Assembly: GCF_005116465.1 (NCBI RefSeq)
Contig: NZ_SWBM01000004.1
Coordinates: 1-64,000, forward strand
Length of the DNA: 64,000 bases
Source of the DNA: Robertmurraya kyonggiensis
GTDB taxonomy: Bacteria > Bacillota > Bacilli > Bacillales > Cytobacillaceae
Reading direction: 5' to 3'
The position numbers and the translations under genes were made by a program. Below the pieces are notes generated by a model, which was not told the DNA's origin, searched no databases, and saw only the letters and a list, made by a program, of their open reading frames with translations. Shown piece after piece: positions 48,079 through 59,392 of this stretch. The first letter of the stretch is position 1. Every line of letters begins with the position of its first letter.

Positions 48079-48476
48079 TTTCTTCACCCCTTGAAAAACT
48101 TCTAAACCATCTCAGGCCCTGCAGATCTAATCTGTCTTCTATCTAAACTATCTTTACTCAATTCCATTTTACGTGGGTAAAAGGAGCAAAAAAATCCCTC
48201 CAAAAACCCTAGGTCAAGCTTCAAATATTCCGTAGTTATGTATTGCATTGTACCACATTTTATGTAAGGACAGGAAACAATAACCCTTGAAGGTTTGAGA
48301 TCGATTTAACTTTTCTTGCGTGATGTGGAATTTACTCGTGTACAGTTAAGCTTAACCAAAATGGACTAACTTAAGTCGGTAGTTTTTGCTAAAGATATTT
48401 TTGCAATTACCTGACTTTTCGCTTTGCCTTTTGCTTAAGGCTTATTAAATAGTATATGTATGAAGATTATTGTATA
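48079..48476. other. Gap between tig and clpX
   Basis: About 400 bp of AT-rich sequence. It should hold the clpX promoter, but I see no strong match, no convincing gene and no CtsR operator. Confidence 0.4.
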
Positions 48477-48510
48477 AAACAAGGCACGATAAAATCGCGC
48501 CTTGTTTATT
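48477..48510 (-). terminator. Terminator of tig
   Basis: Stem AACAAGGC(G)CGAT/ATCG(T)GCCTTGTT with a TTT loop and TT run on the minus strand, after the tig stop. Confidence 0.85.
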
Positions 48511-48537
48511 AAAATTTTTCTTATTTAGGTAATTGAA

Positions 48538-49821
48538 TTAGATTGTTTTGCTGTTTTCAACTAGGAAGTTAACGGCTTTACGAACCTGAATGTCCGCTTT
48601 TAGTCCTTCTAAGTTTCCAAGTGCAGTTGTAATGTTTTCAACAGTCATGTTGTACATTTCAGCCATTTTGTTAAGCTCTGCATCAACTTCTTCAGGAGTT
48701 ACTTCGATGTTTTCTGCTTTTGCAACTGCTTCAAGAGTTAAGTTAATGCGTACACGTGTAGCAGCTTCTTCCTTCATTTGTGCACGAAGAGCAGCTTCAT
48801 CTTGTCCTGAGAATTGGTAGTAAAGATCAAGATTTAAACCTTGCATTTGGATGCGTTGCTCGAATTCTTGTAACATACGGTCCACTTCGTTTTCAACCAA
48901 TACTTCAGGTACGTCGATTTCAGCATTTTCAGCTGCTTTTTCAACAACTGCATCACGAACACTATGTTCAGCTTCATGCTTCTTGTTATCTTCTAAACGT
49001 GTTTTGATTTTTTCTTTTAATGCATCTAAAGTTTCAACTTCATCATCTGCATCTTTAGCAAATTCATCATCAAGTTCAGGAAGTACTTTACCTTTTACTT
49101 CATGAAGCTTTACTTTAAATACTGCTTTCTTACCAGCAAGCTCAGCAGCATGGTAATCTTCAGGGAATGTTACTTCAACTTCCTTTTCTTCTCCAGCAGC
49201 AGTACCAACTAATTGCTCTTCGAAGCCAGGAATGAATTGACCAGAACCAAGAACTAATGAATAGTTATCAGCTTGTCCGCCTTCGAAAGCTTCTCCATCA
49301 ACGAAACCTTCAAAGTCCATAACAACTGTGTCGCCATCTACAGCTTTTTCGTTTTCTTTAACAACAAGCTCAGCATGACGCTCTTGAAGAGACTTTAATT
49401 CTGCTTCTACATCTTCAGCTGTTACTTCTGTATCAACCTTTTCAACTTCTAGGCCTTTGTATTCGCCAAGCTTAACTTCTGGCTTAACAGTTACAGTAGC
49501 TTTGAAAATTAAGCTCTTGCCTTGTTCAACTTGCTCTACATCGATTTCAGGGCGATCTACTGGCTCAATTCCAGCTTCGTCGATTGCCTTTGTATATGCT
49601 TCAGGAAGTAAAATATCGATAGCATCTTGGTATAAAGATTCTACTCCGAAACGCTTTTCAAACATTGCACGAGGCATTTTCCCTTTACGGAAGCCAGGTA
49701 CGCTAACCTTTTGTACTACTTTTTTGAATGCAGCGTCTAAACCTTCGTTAAACTTTTCTGCATCTACTTCAAATGTAAGAACCCCTTGGTTCCCTTCTTG
49801 TTTTTCCCATTTTGCAGACAT
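48538..49821 (-). CDS. tig: Trigger factor
   Basis: Ribosome-associated chaperone and peptidyl-prolyl isomerase. The N-terminal ribosome-binding signature appears as [18 protein letters not shown] near residues 43-60, the FKBP-type domain near 160-245 ([21 protein letters not shown]) and a helical C-terminal domain. 427 residues. The ATG follows GGAGGG. It lies upstream of clpX as in B. subtilis. Confidence 0.97.
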   Translation of the reverse strand: MSAKWEKQEGNQGVLTFEVDAEKFNEGLDAAFKKVVQKVSVPGFRKGKMPRAMFEKRFGVESLYQDAIDILLPEAYTKAIDEAGIEPVDRPEIDVEQVEQGKSLIFKATVTVKPEVKLGEYKGLEVEKVDTEVTAEDVEAELKSLQERHAELVVKENEKAVDGDTVVMDFEGFVDGEAFEGGQADNYSLVLGSGQFIPGFEEQLVGTAAGEEKEVEVTFPEDYHAAELAGKKAVFKVKLHEVKGKVLPELDDEFAKDADDEVETLDALKEKIKTRLEDNKKHEAEHSVRDAVVEKAAENAEIDVPEVLVENEVDRMLQEFEQRIQMQGLNLDLYYQFSGQDEAALRAQMKEEAATRVRINLTLEAVAKAENIEVTPEEVDAELNKMAEMYNMTVENITTALGNLEGLKADIQVRKAVNFLVENSKTI

Positions 49822-49979
49822 ACTAAAATTCCCTCCAAAAATCTATTATCATTTTCATTTACTGATTAAATGATGAATATGTATCGTGAAATCCATATCC
49901 AATTAATATGTAAATACAAAAATTACACATTACAACCACTACATTATAACATACGATTTGTCCGTTTCAACTACAGAAG

Positions 49980-51008
49980 CTAGATTATCGGATAAGAAAT
50001 TTTTTCTAATTTTCTTATGAAAGAACATGCCTTTTCCATTTCTACTAGCTCTACCTTATACCGAAAAGCCATATCCTCTATCAGCATCTCCACTCCATTA
50101 AATTCTAAGCCAATGAGATGATATGAAGCTGCCCATACGTGCTGATCCTTAGGTTCTAATTCAAATGGAGAGATTAGAAACATGTGTCTTTCTAAGAGAC
50201 TTAGTACCTGTTGAAACAAAATCGGATCCTTATCCTCAATCGGATTTAGTATCTCTTTTATCTCAAGAAATTGCTCACTCTCCCGAATCGGAAGAATGTT
50301 TGTTGGAATCACGGTTTTCTCCGAACCGAATTTCTCAATAAGAATCTCTTTCTCATACTCTTGCTCTTGTAAAATATTTAATAGCATTGTTTTAAGAAAA
50401 GGATGACCTTCTTTACTTTTCAAATAATCCTTCACTTCATCTATGTATGGTCTTACATTTTTATGTGCAAGTTCTGCAATCGCTAGGACCTGTTTATTAG
50501 GGTCCACATCTAAGGATAAATTCACAGGTTGGTCGGAATCGAATAAATCCTCATCTTCTTCCTCATAATCCGAAAAGGTTCTAGCTTCTGCCATTCGTTT
50601 ACTAAAGGCGAGTAACTTTGAAAAATGCTCTTGCTTATCAAGGGGAATCTCCCTTTCTTCCTCCAGAATTTCAATCGTCATGATGATTTCATCATATTCA
50701 TGGAGTTGAACAAGAATCATTAGATATAAGTCAACGGTTTGAAAATAATCACCGATATCTTCCTTCAGCATTTCTTTCGCAAGCTGTTTCGCATTTTGCA
50801 AAGCTCCTGCTTCATAATAGGCTAAGACAAGACCAATATAAATATCCGAATCCTCAGGGGCGAGTGCTTTAGCCTCTTCAAACAGTTGAATAGCCTCTGA
50901 AAAATTTTTCTCTTGAAGTTGTTCTAGCCCTCGGTCTAGTAACCTCTTTTCAAGGTTTGGAAATAGAATAACATTGCCATCTATTCTCTTTCGTCCCTTT
51001 TTTTTCAT
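49980..51008 (-). CDS. ysoA: YsoA, TPR-repeat protein
   Basis: A 342-residue protein with tetratricopeptide repeats in the N-terminal half (LLDRGLEQLQEKNFSEAIQL and IYIGLVLAYYEAGALQNAKQL) and an acidic segment (DYEEEDEDLFDSDQP) in the middle. It lies between tig and leuD as in B. subtilis, where its role is unknown. A protein-interaction function is inferred from TPRs. Confidence 0.85.
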   Translation of the reverse strand: MKKKGRKRIDGNVILFPNLEKRLLDRGLEQLQEKNFSEAIQLFEEAKALAPEDSDIYIGLVLAYYEAGALQNAKQLAKEMLKEDIGDYFQTVDLYLMILVQLHEYDEIIMTIEILEEEREIPLDKQEHFSKLLAFSKRMAEARTFSDYEEEDEDLFDSDQPVNLSLDVDPNKQVLAIAELAHKNVRPYIDEVKDYLKSKEGHPFLKTMLLNILQEQEYEKEILIEKFGSEKTVIPTNILPIRESEQFLEIKEILNPIEDKDPILFQQVLSLLERHMFLISPFELEPKDQHVWAASYHLIGLEFNGVEMLIEDMAFRYKVELVEMEKACSFIRKLEKISYPII

Positions 51009-51065
51009 AATTGTACCGCCTTAAATTTTAATGAGGTTAGTTTAGCATGTACGAATAAAAAAAAC

Positions 51066-51105
51066 AAAAATAGAAGCAAGCGGAAGTTTTGCCGTTTGCT
51101 TCTAT
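51066..51105 (-). terminator. Terminator of the ilv-leu operon
   Basis: Stem ATAGAAGCAA(A)CGG/CCG(C)TTGCTTCTAT followed by TTTTTG on the minus strand, after leuD. Confidence 0.87.
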
Positions 51106-51123
51106 TGCAAATGATCATATCCA

Positions 51124-51723
51124 TCAAATCTGTAGCGCAGTTTCCCGTTGTTGCTCAAAAGCTGAAATTTTATCATCGAGCTGAAGGGTGATTTCAATCT
51201 CATCCCATCCATTCACAAGCATCGCTTTCCAATATTGTGAGATTGGGAACTGTGCTGAAAAACCTTCATGGTCGGTAACACTCTGCTTTTCTAAATCGAT
51301 CGAAAGGGTAAAGGAGTTCTCCTTCCCTTTTGCTAGTAAGAATCCGACTTCCTCTTCTGTTAAAACTATAGGAACGATTCCATTTTTTAAACAATTTTGA
51401 TGAAAAATATCAGCAAAAGAAGGTGCGATAACAGCCTTAAATCCGTAATCAAGGAGTGCCCACGGCGCATGTTCTCTTGAAGAACCACAACCAAAGTTTT
51501 CATTGGCGATCAAGATCGTTGCCCCTTGATTTTCCGGCTTATTTAATTCGAACTCTTCATTAAGTACTCCTTCAGCTTGATAACGCCAGTCATAAAATAA
51601 GAATCTACCAAACCCTGTTTTTTCAATTCTTTTTAGAAATTGCTTTGGAATGATTTGATCCGTATCGACATTGGCTCGATCAAGCGCTACGGCTTTGCCT
51701 TCGAATTCTTTGATTCCACTCAT
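51124..51723 (-). CDS. leuD: 3-isopropylmalate dehydratase small subunit
   Basis: Forms the LeuCD isomerase that converts 2-isopropylmalate to 3-isopropylmalate. Aconitase swivel domain with DRANVDTDQIIPKQFLK and the GCGSSREHAPWAL motif. 199 residues. Starts 13 bp after leuC, last gene of the operon. Confidence 0.97.
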   Translation of the reverse strand: MSGIKEFEGKAVALDRANVDTDQIIPKQFLKRIEKTGFGRFLFYDWRYQAEGVLNEEFELNKPENQGATILIANENFGCGSSREHAPWALLDYGFKAVIAPSFADIFHQNCLKNGIVPIVLTEEEVGFLLAKGKENSFTLSIDLEKQSVTDHEGFSAQFPISQYWKAMLVNGWDEIEITLQLDDKISAFEQQRETALQI

Positions 51724-51736
51724 TGTAATCCCTCCT

Positions 51737-53146
51737 TTAAACTGCCCCTACGGTAACCTTGCGGATATCAACAAAATGACCATTTAAAGCTGCAGCTGCA
51801 GCCATTTGTGGACTTACGAGATGCGTTCTTGCTCCCGCACCTTGACGACCTTCAAAATTCCGGTTCGAGGTAGAAGCACAATGTTCGCCATTTGGAACGA
51901 CATCCGCATTCATGCTTAGGCACATACTACAACCTGCATCGCGCCATTCAAATCCTGCATCAACAAAAATTTTATCTAAGCCTTCTGCTTCGGCAATTTT
52001 TTTAACCTGTTGAGAACCAGGTACAACTAATGCTCGGACCTGAGGATGTACTTGTTTTCCTTTTACAACCTCGGCGGCTGCACGAATATCCTCAATTCTC
52101 GAGTTTGTACAAGAACCAATAAACACATGTTGAATCTTAATATCTTCGATTCTTTGACCTTCTGATAATCCCATATATGAGAGAGCTCTCACAAGAGAGT
52201 CTTTCTCTAGTTCAGTCTGATAATCATTTTGACGAGGGATGCTAGCATCTACCTTTGCTGTCATCGATGGATTTGTTCCCCAGCTGACCATTGGAGCAAT
52301 ATCACTTCCATCAACAACGATAACCTTGTCATATTCAGCATCCGAATCAGAGGCAATTGCTTTCCATTGCTGGACAACTTGGTCAAATTGTTCACCTGTT
52401 GGTACATTCTTGCGTCCTCGTAAATATTCAAAGGTTGTCTCATCAGGACTTACTAATCCAGCTCGAGCTCCACCCTCAATTGACATATTACAAATTGTCA
52501 TTCTCTCTTCCATCGACAGGTTCTTGATGACATCCCCACAGTACTCAATGACATACCCTGTACCAAATCGAATCCCATAAGTAGCAAGAACGTACAAAAT
52601 AACATCCTTTGCTGTTACACCCTTTGCCAGCTCTCCATTAATTTCAAGCTTCAATGTTTTGGGCTTTGTTTGCCATAGGGTTTGTGTTGCCAAAACATGC
52701 TCGACCTCACTCGTTCCAATTCCAAAGGCCAATGCCCCAAAGGCACCGTGAGTAGAGGTGTGGCTATCTCCACAAACAATCGTTTTTCCTGGCTGTGTAA
52801 GACCTAACTCAGGACCAATAACGTGGACAATTCCTTGCTCTGGACTATCAATGCCCGCAAGCTCCACTCCAAATTCGAGACAGTTCTTTTCAAGGGTTGT
52901 CATTTGATTTAAGGCGACCTGGTCATCGATTTGCGTACGATTAATGGTCGGAACATTGTGATCCATGGTAGCAAATGTTTTATCCGGCCTACGAACCTTC
53001 CGATTTTTCATCCTTAAGCCTGAAAATGCCTGTGGTGAGGTAACTTCGTGAACAAGATGTAAATCGATATAGAGCAAATCTGGTTTTCCTTCTTCTCTGT
53101 GGACTACATGCTCTGCCCAAATCTTATCAACGATTGATTTCCCCAT
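51737..53146 (-). CDS. leuC: 3-isopropylmalate dehydratase large subunit
   Basis: Aconitase-fold catalytic subunit with a 4Fe-4S cluster; ligands are the Cys in FIGSCTNSR and the pair in [11 protein letters not shown]. Substrate residues occur in [13 protein letters not shown]. 469 residues. Separated from leuB by an 82-bp gap that holds a strong hairpin. Confidence 0.97.
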   Translation of the reverse strand: MGKSIVDKIWAEHVVHREEGKPDLLYIDLHLVHEVTSPQAFSGLRMKNRKVRRPDKTFATMDHNVPTINRTQIDDQVALNQMTTLEKNCLEFGVELAGIDSPEQGIVHVIGPELGLTQPGKTIVCGDSHTSTHGAFGALAFGIGTSEVEHVLATQTLWQTKPKTLKLEINGELAKGVTAKDVILYVLATYGIRFGTGYVIEYCGDVIKNLSMEERMTICNMSIEGGARAGLVSPDETTFEYLRGRKNVPTGEQFDQVVQQWKAIASDSDAEYDKVIVVDGSDIAPMVSWGTNPSMTAKVDASIPRQNDYQTELEKDSLVRALSYMGLSEGQRIEDIKIQHVFIGSCTNSRIEDIRAAAEVVKGKQVHPQVRALVVPGSQQVKKIAEAEGLDKIFVDAGFEWRDAGCSMCLSMNADVVPNGEHCASTSNRNFEGRQGAGARTHLVSPQMAAAAALNGHFVDIRKVTVGAV

Positions 53147-53176
53147 CTTTATCCCCTCCTGAAATTACTTTATAGT

Positions 53177-53203
53177 CAAACACGACCTCTAGGGTCGTGT
53201 TTG
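53177..53203 (-). other. Intra-operon hairpin between leuB and leuC
   Basis: Perfect 11-bp inverted repeat CAAACACGACC/GGTCGTGTTTG with a 5-nt loop and no T run. It is therefore more likely an mRNA-stabilising or processing element than a terminator. Confidence 0.7.
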
Positions 53204-53228
53204 AGAGTGACTAAGCAAAACTCAAAAA

Positions 53229-54344
53229 TCAGACGTAACAACTCATAATGCTCTGAGTGGCTTCATTATCAAGAATTGTCGCCTTTACTTCTTCCACCAT
53301 TTCCGTTGTTGAGACTAGCTTTTTCCCTGGTGATGCAATATCTTTCGTACGGAAGCCATTATTTAACACTTCATTTACAGACGCCTCTACCGCTTGAGCC
53401 TCTTCCTCTAGCCCAAAGGAAAGTCTTAGCATCATCGCAACCGATAAAATTGTAGCAAGTGGATTCGCAATGTTTTGCCCTTCAATATCTGGTGCCGAGC
53501 CATGAATTGGTTCATACAGGTATGGACCTTTTTCTGAAATACTAGCCGATGGTAGCATCCCAAGGGAACCAGTTAAAACAGAAGCCTCATCGCTCAAAAT
53601 ATCTCCAAACATATTCTCTGTTACAACAACGTCGAATTGCTTTGGGTTCCGCACCATCTGCATCGCTGCATTGTCTACAAGCATATGCTCAAGGGTTACT
53701 TCTGGGAAATCCTTCGCCACTTCCTCCGCAACTTCTCTCCACATTCGACTAGATTCCAAGACATTGGCCTTATCAACAGAAGTGACTTTGCCACCACGAT
53801 TTTGGGCTAACTCAAACGCAAGCTTGATCACTCGAGTCATTTCCTCTTTTTGATAAAACAACGTATCAACTACGACATCACGACCATCCTGCGTAGAACG
53901 CTCACTTGGCTTTCCAAAATAAAGGCCACCAGTTAGCTCTCGCACCATTAATAGATCGACATCCTCAATCACTTCTTTTTTCAATGGTGAAGCATCTGCA
54001 AGACTAGAATAATAGAGTGTGGGACGTAAATTTGCATAAAGGTCGAGTTCTTTACGAATTTTTAGTAGACCTCTTTCCGGACGTAGATGGACAGGTATTT
54101 GATCCCACTTCGGACCACCAACTGCACCTAATAGAACCGCATCGCTATCTTTGCATAGCCGGGTTGTTTCATCTGGTAATGGTGTACCCATCTCATCTAC
54201 TGCGCCACCACCAATTTTCCCATAGGAGAAGGAAAACTGGTGTCCAAATCGTTCTCCAATTGCTTGGAGGACCTCAACTGCACCTCTAGTAACCTCTTTT
54301 CCAATACCGTCTCCTGGTAAAATAGCGATTCGTTTTTTCACCAT
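53229..54344 (-). CDS. leuB: 3-isopropylmalate dehydrogenase
   Basis: Oxidises and decarboxylates 3-isopropylmalate to 2-oxoisocaproate with NAD. Seen: ILPGDGIGKEV, the substrate loop LRPERGLLKIRKEL, VRELTGGLYFGKPS and NMFGDILSDEASVL. 371 residues. The start is ATG 54344 with GGAGGGG just upstream; the in-frame ATG at 54374 would overlap ilvC. It follows ilvC by only 16 bp, the place where leuA stands in B. subtilis. Confidence 0.96.
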   Translation of the reverse strand: MVKKRIAILPGDGIGKEVTRGAVEVLQAIGERFGHQFSFSYGKIGGGAVDEMGTPLPDETTRLCKDSDAVLLGAVGGPKWDQIPVHLRPERGLLKIRKELDLYANLRPTLYYSSLADASPLKKEVIEDVDLLMVRELTGGLYFGKPSERSTQDGRDVVVDTLFYQKEEMTRVIKLAFELAQNRGGKVTSVDKANVLESSRMWREVAEEVAKDFPEVTLEHMLVDNAAMQMVRNPKQFDVVVTENMFGDILSDEASVLTGSLGMLPSASISEKGPYLYEPIHGSAPDIEGQNIANPLATILSVAMMLRLSFGLEEEAQAVEASVNEVLNNGFRTKDIASPGKKLVSTTEMVEEVKATILDNEATQSIMSCYV

Positions 54345-54360
54345 TACCCCTCCATTAAAT

Positions 54361-55389
<1,029 letters not shown>

Positions 55390-55403
55390 CTAGATATGTT
55401 TTT

Positions 55404-55922
55404 TTATACGATTGATATATTTTTCACTGGATTATTGCCTCGTTGAGTACCTCTTAAGAAGGCTGTTGTACCTGTTCTTGCTAATTCTTTAATTCCATAA
55501 GGCTTAATGAGTTCGATGAAAGCTTCAATCTTATCGGATTCTCCAGTAATTTGAATAACAAGAGTATCCTTGCCAATATCGACTACAGAAGCTCTAAAAG
55601 GTTCGATTAATGCATTCAATTCACTTCGTGTATTAGGTGTGGAAAGAACTTTAATCAATGCCAGCTCTCTTGACACAATCGCTTGGTCACTAAGGTCTGA
55701 CACCTTGAGAACATCAATTTGCTTGTTTAATTGCTTCGTAATTTGTTCAATGACACTGTCGTTTTCCACATTAACGACACAGGTAATTCGTGAAACTCCT
55801 TCAACTTCTGAATGTCCAACCGTAATGCTTTCAATGTTGTAATTTCTTTTCGAAAAGAGGTTCGTAATTCGATTTAACACCCCTGGCCGATTGTTTACGG
55901 TTAATGTAATGATTCGCTTCAT
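55404..55922 (-). CDS. ilvN: Acetolactate synthase small (regulatory) subunit
   Basis: Regulatory partner of IlvB (named ilvH in B. subtilis). The N-terminal ACT domain gives valine feedback: [22 protein letters not shown]; a second ACT-like C-terminal domain follows. 172 residues. Its ATG overlaps the ilvB stop (ATGA). Confidence 0.96.
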   Translation of the reverse strand: MKRIITLTVNNRPGVLNRITNLFSKRNYNIESITVGHSEVEGVSRITCVVNVENDSVIEQITKQLNKQIDVLKVSDLSDQAIVSRELALIKVLSTPNTRSELNALIEPFRASVVDIGKDTLVIQITGESDKIEAFIELIKPYGIKELARTGTTAFLRGTQRGNNPVKNISIV

Positions 55923-57637
55923 TGTTTTTTCACACCTACCATTTCATTCAAGCCCTTTCCTGGTGCAATCATCGGATACACGTTTTCCTTCGGGTCAATG
56001 CGGACATCAAGCAGCACTGGGTCTTTGTTGCTTAGGACTTCTGTAAAAATTTTCTCTGCTTCTTCCTCTGTTTGAATTACGTATCCTTTAATATCGTAAG
56101 CATCCGCAAGCTTCACGAAAGAAGGTTGGATTGGATTTTTACTGTGTGAATAACGTTCCTCGTAAAAGAGCTCCTGCCACTGCCGCACCATTCCAAGTGA
56201 TTCATTGTTCATAATGACAATCTTGACTGGTAAATTGAATTCTCGAATAACCGCTAACTCCTGTGTACTCATTTGGAATCCACCATCTCCGAGAACAGCT
56301 AATACACAAGCATCCTTATCTGCGAAAGAGGCACCAATACTTGCCGGCAATCCGAATCCCATTGTTCCTAATCCACCAGACGTTACCCAACGGTTCGCCT
56401 TAGAGAATTTATAAAACTGAGCTGCCCACATTTGGTGCTGTCCTACATCAGTTACGACAATCGCTTCACCATTTGTTTTTTCATAGAGCATTTCTAAAAC
56501 CTTTTGTGGCTTAAGTGCATGATCATTTTCATAAACGTAAGGATATTCTTCTTTCCAACTCGCTAACGTCTGTAGCCATTCTTCATTAGAAGGTGGCTTT
56601 CCTTCTTGAGCAATCATTTGAACCAACGCTTCTTTGGCATCGGCTACCACTGGGATTTCAGTCGGTACATTTTTACCGATTTCTGCTGGATCAATATCTA
56701 CATGTGCAACCGTTGCATTCGGAGCAAAGCAGCTTAAGTTCCCTGTTAATCGGTCATCAAATCTAGCACCAATGTTGATAAGAAGGTCAGCCTCATATAG
56801 GGCCATATTTGCTGCATAACAGCCATGCATTCCACCCATACCTAGGAACAACTCATGTTCTGCAGGAAATCCACCGAGACCAAGCAACGTATGAACAACT
56901 GGAATTTTCTGTTGCTCAACATATGCTTTTAAATCAGCTGCAGCATTGGCATGTAGTACCCCTGCCCCTGCTAAAATGACTGGTTTTTTCGCTCTGCTTA
57001 CTGCCTCTGTTAACTTGCGAATTTGCAAATAATTTGGTTTTAGCGTCGGTTGATAGCCAGGTAACTCAATTTCCTTTTCTTCTGGTACCTCTGCAGTCCC
57101 AATCGCAATATCCTTGGGAAAATCAATAAGAACAGGACCTGGTCTACCTGAAGTTGCTATATAAAAAGCTTCTTTAATCACATGAGGGATATCCTCAACA
57201 TTTCGAATCTGATAGTTATATTTCGTAATCGGAGTTGTGATCCCTAAAACATCTGCCTCTTGGAAGGCATCTGTCCCAATCACACCAGTCGCAACTTGCC
57301 CAGTAAAGACAACGAGTGGTAGAGAGTCAATCATCGCATCTGTTAATCCAGTGACAATATTCGTTGCACCGGGCCCTGATGTTACAATCACGACACCTGG
57401 TTTTCCAGAAATTCGCGCATAGCCTTCAGCAGCATGAATTCCTCCTTGTTCATGACGCGGTAAAACATGCAGAATTTTAGAATCGTAGATTTTGTCATAA
57501 ATAGGTAAGACTGCCCCACCTGGATACCCAAAAATTACTTCAACTTTCTCCTTCTCTAAAGCTTGCAGCAACAGTTCCGAACCACTCATCGGTTTGTTTT
57601 CAGCCTTTATGTTTGTAAAGGCAGTTTCCTGTAACAT
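55919..57637 (-). CDS. ilvB: Acetolactate synthase large (catalytic) subunit
   Basis: ThDP- and FAD-dependent enzyme making acetolactate or acetohydroxybutyrate. Catalytic Glu lies in [19 protein letters not shown] begins the Pyr domain. The ThDP/Mg site is [14 protein letters not shown] ... [11 protein letters not shown]. 572 residues. Strong ribosome site GGAGGG. It is the first gene after the T-box terminator. Confidence 0.97.
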   Translation of the reverse strand: MLQETAFTNIKAENKPMSGSELLLQALEKEKVEVIFGYPGGAVLPIYDKIYDSKILHVLPRHEQGGIHAAEGYARISGKPGVVIVTSGPGATNIVTGLTDAMIDSLPLVVFTGQVATGVIGTDAFQEADVLGITTPITKYNYQIRNVEDIPHVIKEAFYIATSGRPGPVLIDFPKDIAIGTAEVPEEKEIELPGYQPTLKPNYLQIRKLTEAVSRAKKPVILAGAGVLHANAAADLKAYVEQQKIPVVHTLLGLGGFPAEHELFLGMGGMHGCYAANMALYEADLLINIGARFDDRLTGNLSCFAPNATVAHVDIDPAEIGKNVPTEIPVVADAKEALVQMIAQEGKPPSNEEWLQTLASWKEEYPYVYENDHALKPQKVLEMLYEKTNGEAIVVTDVGQHQMWAAQFYKFSKANRWVTSGGLGTMGFGLPASIGASFADKDACVLAVLGDGGFQMSTQELAVIREFNLPVKIVIMNNESLGMVRQWQELFYEERYSHSKNPIQPSFVKLADAYDIKGYVIQTEEEAEKIFTEVLSNKDPVLLDVRIDPKENVYPMIAPGKGLNEMVGVKKQ

Positions 57638-57690
57638 TCCTTGCCCTCCTCTTATCCTTTAAAATTTTTTAAACCAAGATTTAAACAATA

Positions 57691-57981
57691 TAAAAAACCC
57701 TCCCATCCCTCGTATGCCTAAAAAAATAAGGCGAAAGGGATGAAAAGGCTTTATAGCTTTTCCACGGTACCACCCTTGTTCACGCAATAGCTTTGCGTGC
57801 ACTTATGGCCAACAATCTGACCTTTTTGATAACGAGTGTCTACCACTCGACTGTCTCTACTCGATAAAACTTTCAAGACAGCACTCTGAGGTGAGTTCAT
57901 TTTATGTAGTGACTACCGGTTCTCAGCATCTCCGGCTCTCTGTTAATCAACTATCAATAAAACTACTTATCCTCTTCGTCG
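57691..57981 (-). promoter_or_regulatory. T-box riboswitch leader of the ilv-leu operon (specifier CUC, Leu)
   Basis: The T-box motif AGGGTGGTACCGTGG is at 57762-57776 on the minus strand. The terminator (CATCCCTTTCGCC paired with GGCATACGAGGGATG, then TTTTTT) is at about 57691-57744. In stem I, the context TGAACTCACC places CTC (57893-57895) as specifier, a leucine codon as in the B. subtilis ilv-leu leader. The leader lies inside the ilvE-ilvB gap, so ilvE is outside its control. A CATAAT at 57988-57993 might be a -10. Confidence 0.92.
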
Positions 57982-58002
57982 CTTTACATTATGAAGAAAT
58001 CC

Positions 58003-58905
58003 TTAGCTTACGTTTGGAGTACTTTCGGTATAAACCTTCACACCTTCGAGAACAACCCGTTCGCGAAACTTTGCTAAAAGTTTTTTCGTATGGATGCCAG
58101 GAACCCCATCCCCTATCGTTCTACCATCAACTTTTACAACCGCGATGACTTCTGCTGCTGTACCAGTAAGAAATACTTCATCTGCGGTATAAACATCATG
58201 TCGAGTGAACGGTTCTTCTTTTACTTCGTAGCCAAGTTCTTGAGCAATATCGATAACTGCGTTTCTTGTAATGCCATCAAGTGCACCAACATATCCTGGT
58301 GGTGTATAGAAACAACCATTTTTTAAAATAAAGACATTGTCAGCAGAGCCCTCTGCTACATAGCCTTGGTCATTTAACATTAGAGCTTCACTTACATTTG
58401 CTAGATGAGCCTCAATTTTCACAAGAACATTGTTTAAATAGTTCAAAGATTTAACCTTCGGGCTCAATACATCTGGCCGATTTCTTCTCGTAGCTACTGT
58501 TACGATTTCTAAACCAGACTCGTATAATTCTTTTGGAAAAATGGATAGCGGTTCGACAATGACCACAACGCTGGCTTTTGGACATTTGTAAGGATCCAAT
58601 CCCAGGTCACCAATCCCTCTTGAAACAACAACCCTGATATAAGCATCTTCTACATTATTTTTTTCAATGGTATTGGCAATGATCTTTGTCAGTTCATCTT
58701 CTGAATAAGGAATATTTAAAAGAATTGATTTCGCTGAGTTATATAAGCGTTCCATATGTTCCTTCATACGAAAAATATTTCCGCCATAAACTCGAATTCC
58801 CTCAAACACACCGTCGCCGTAGAGGAAGCCATGGTCGTAGACAGAAACCTTAGCGTTTTCTTTCGTGACATATTCATCATTTAGGAATATCCATTGCTCT
58901 GGCAC
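58003..58905 (-). CDS. ilvE: Branched-chain amino acid aminotransferase
   Basis: PLP fold-type IV aminotransferase for the last step of Ile, Leu and Val synthesis. Seen: YGDGVFEGIRVYGG, the PLP lysine in SPKVKSLNYLNN, EGSADNVFIL and the phosphate-binding LTGTAAEVI. I choose GTG 58905 (MPEQWIFLNDEYV) because AGAGGTG lies 7 nt upstream; the GTG at 58914 overlaps that site. 300 residues. It is placed before the T-box-controlled ilvB, as in B. cereus-type operons. Confidence 0.95.
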   Translation of the reverse strand: MPEQWIFLNDEYVTKENAKVSVYDHGFLYGDGVFEGIRVYGGNIFRMKEHMERLYNSAKSILLNIPYSEDELTKIIANTIEKNNVEDAYIRVVVSRGIGDLGLDPYKCPKASVVVIVEPLSIFPKELYESGLEIVTVATRRNRPDVLSPKVKSLNYLNNVLVKIEAHLANVSEALMLNDQGYVAEGSADNVFILKNGCFYTPPGYVGALDGITRNAVIDIAQELGYEVKEEPFTRHDVYTADEVFLTGTAAEVIAVVKVDGRTIGDGVPGIHTKKLLAKFRERVVLEGVKVYTESTPNVS

Positions 58906-58979
58906 GAAACTCACCTCTTTGCTTTAATATTAAGCCGCTTTAAACGACTGAAATAATGTGTAAAAAAAAGATATATTTA

Positions 58980-58994
58980 AAGATTCCGAAAATT
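58980..58994 (-). promoter_or_regulatory. Candidate CodY box in the ilvE leader
   Basis: AATTTTCGGAATCTT on the minus strand differs from the CodY consensus AATTTTCWGAAAATT at three of fifteen positions. It lies about 40-50 nt after the predicted transcription start, where CodY could act as a roadblock. CodY control of ilv-leu genes is established in Bacillus; this site is inferred. Confidence 0.55.
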
Positions 58995-59038
58995 AACCGT
59001 GCGTGGCGTCCTTATCCAAGATCTTTTATTTGAGGACT

Positions 59039-59067
59039 ATCTTACTCGCATTTTTCCCCTTCGTCAA
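59039..59067 (-). promoter_or_regulatory. Sigma-A promoter of ilvE
   Basis: TTGACG (59062-59067) and TAAGAT (59039-59044) on the minus strand with exactly 17 nt between. This gives an untranslated leader of about 120 nt before ilvE. Confidence 0.75.
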
Positions 59068-59082
59068 CAGTATTTTTAAGAA

Positions 59083-59280
59083 TTGTGCGATAATTTAAAT
59101 AAATCCGCCAATTTGAATCCGCTTACACTATTGGTACGTCAATCATTGCAAAAAGAAAAATTTTTTGATGATTCTTTTTTAATAATTTTGAGCCCATTTT
59201 TTCATGAATATATTAATAGAAGAAACACGGAATTGATGTTAGCTTTTCTAACATACAAGAAAGCGCTTTATCAATTTTGA
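59083..59280 (+). CDS. Doubtful small ORF, possible gene remnant
   Basis: A 65-residue frame from a GTG start without a ribosome site, ending TYKKALYQF. I recognise no family. Right after its stop comes AAGGGGGG with an ATG that is followed by ACC and a stop (59297-59305), as if a downstream gene had been lost. A decayed two-gene unit is possible; chance is also possible. Confidence 0.25.
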   Translation: MCDNLNKSANLNPLTLLVRQSLQKEKFFDDSFLIILSPFFHEYINRRNTELMLAFLTYKKALYQF

Positions 59281-59305
59281 AGGGGGGACAAGCTCTATGA
59301 CCTAA

Positions 59306-59352
59306 AAAAGAGGCTTTCCAAAAGTAGCCTAACTTTTGATGAGCCTCTTTTA
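59306..59352. terminator. Bidirectional terminator upstream of ilvE region
   Basis: Stem AAAAGAGGCT/AGCCTCTTTT with inner pairing AAAAGT/ACTTTT. A/T runs on both sides; it mainly serves the hydrolase gene on the minus strand. Confidence 0.8.
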
Positions 59353-59392
59353 ACGCAGCTTATTTCCACTTACCATACTGTTCTCAAAAATT

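Noticed and set aside
49457-49873. 138-codon plus-strand frame opposite tig
   Set aside because: Antisense shadow of trigger factor with no ribosome site.
53177-53203. Terminator inside the leu operon
   Set aside because: The stem is strong but no T run follows on the transcribed strand.
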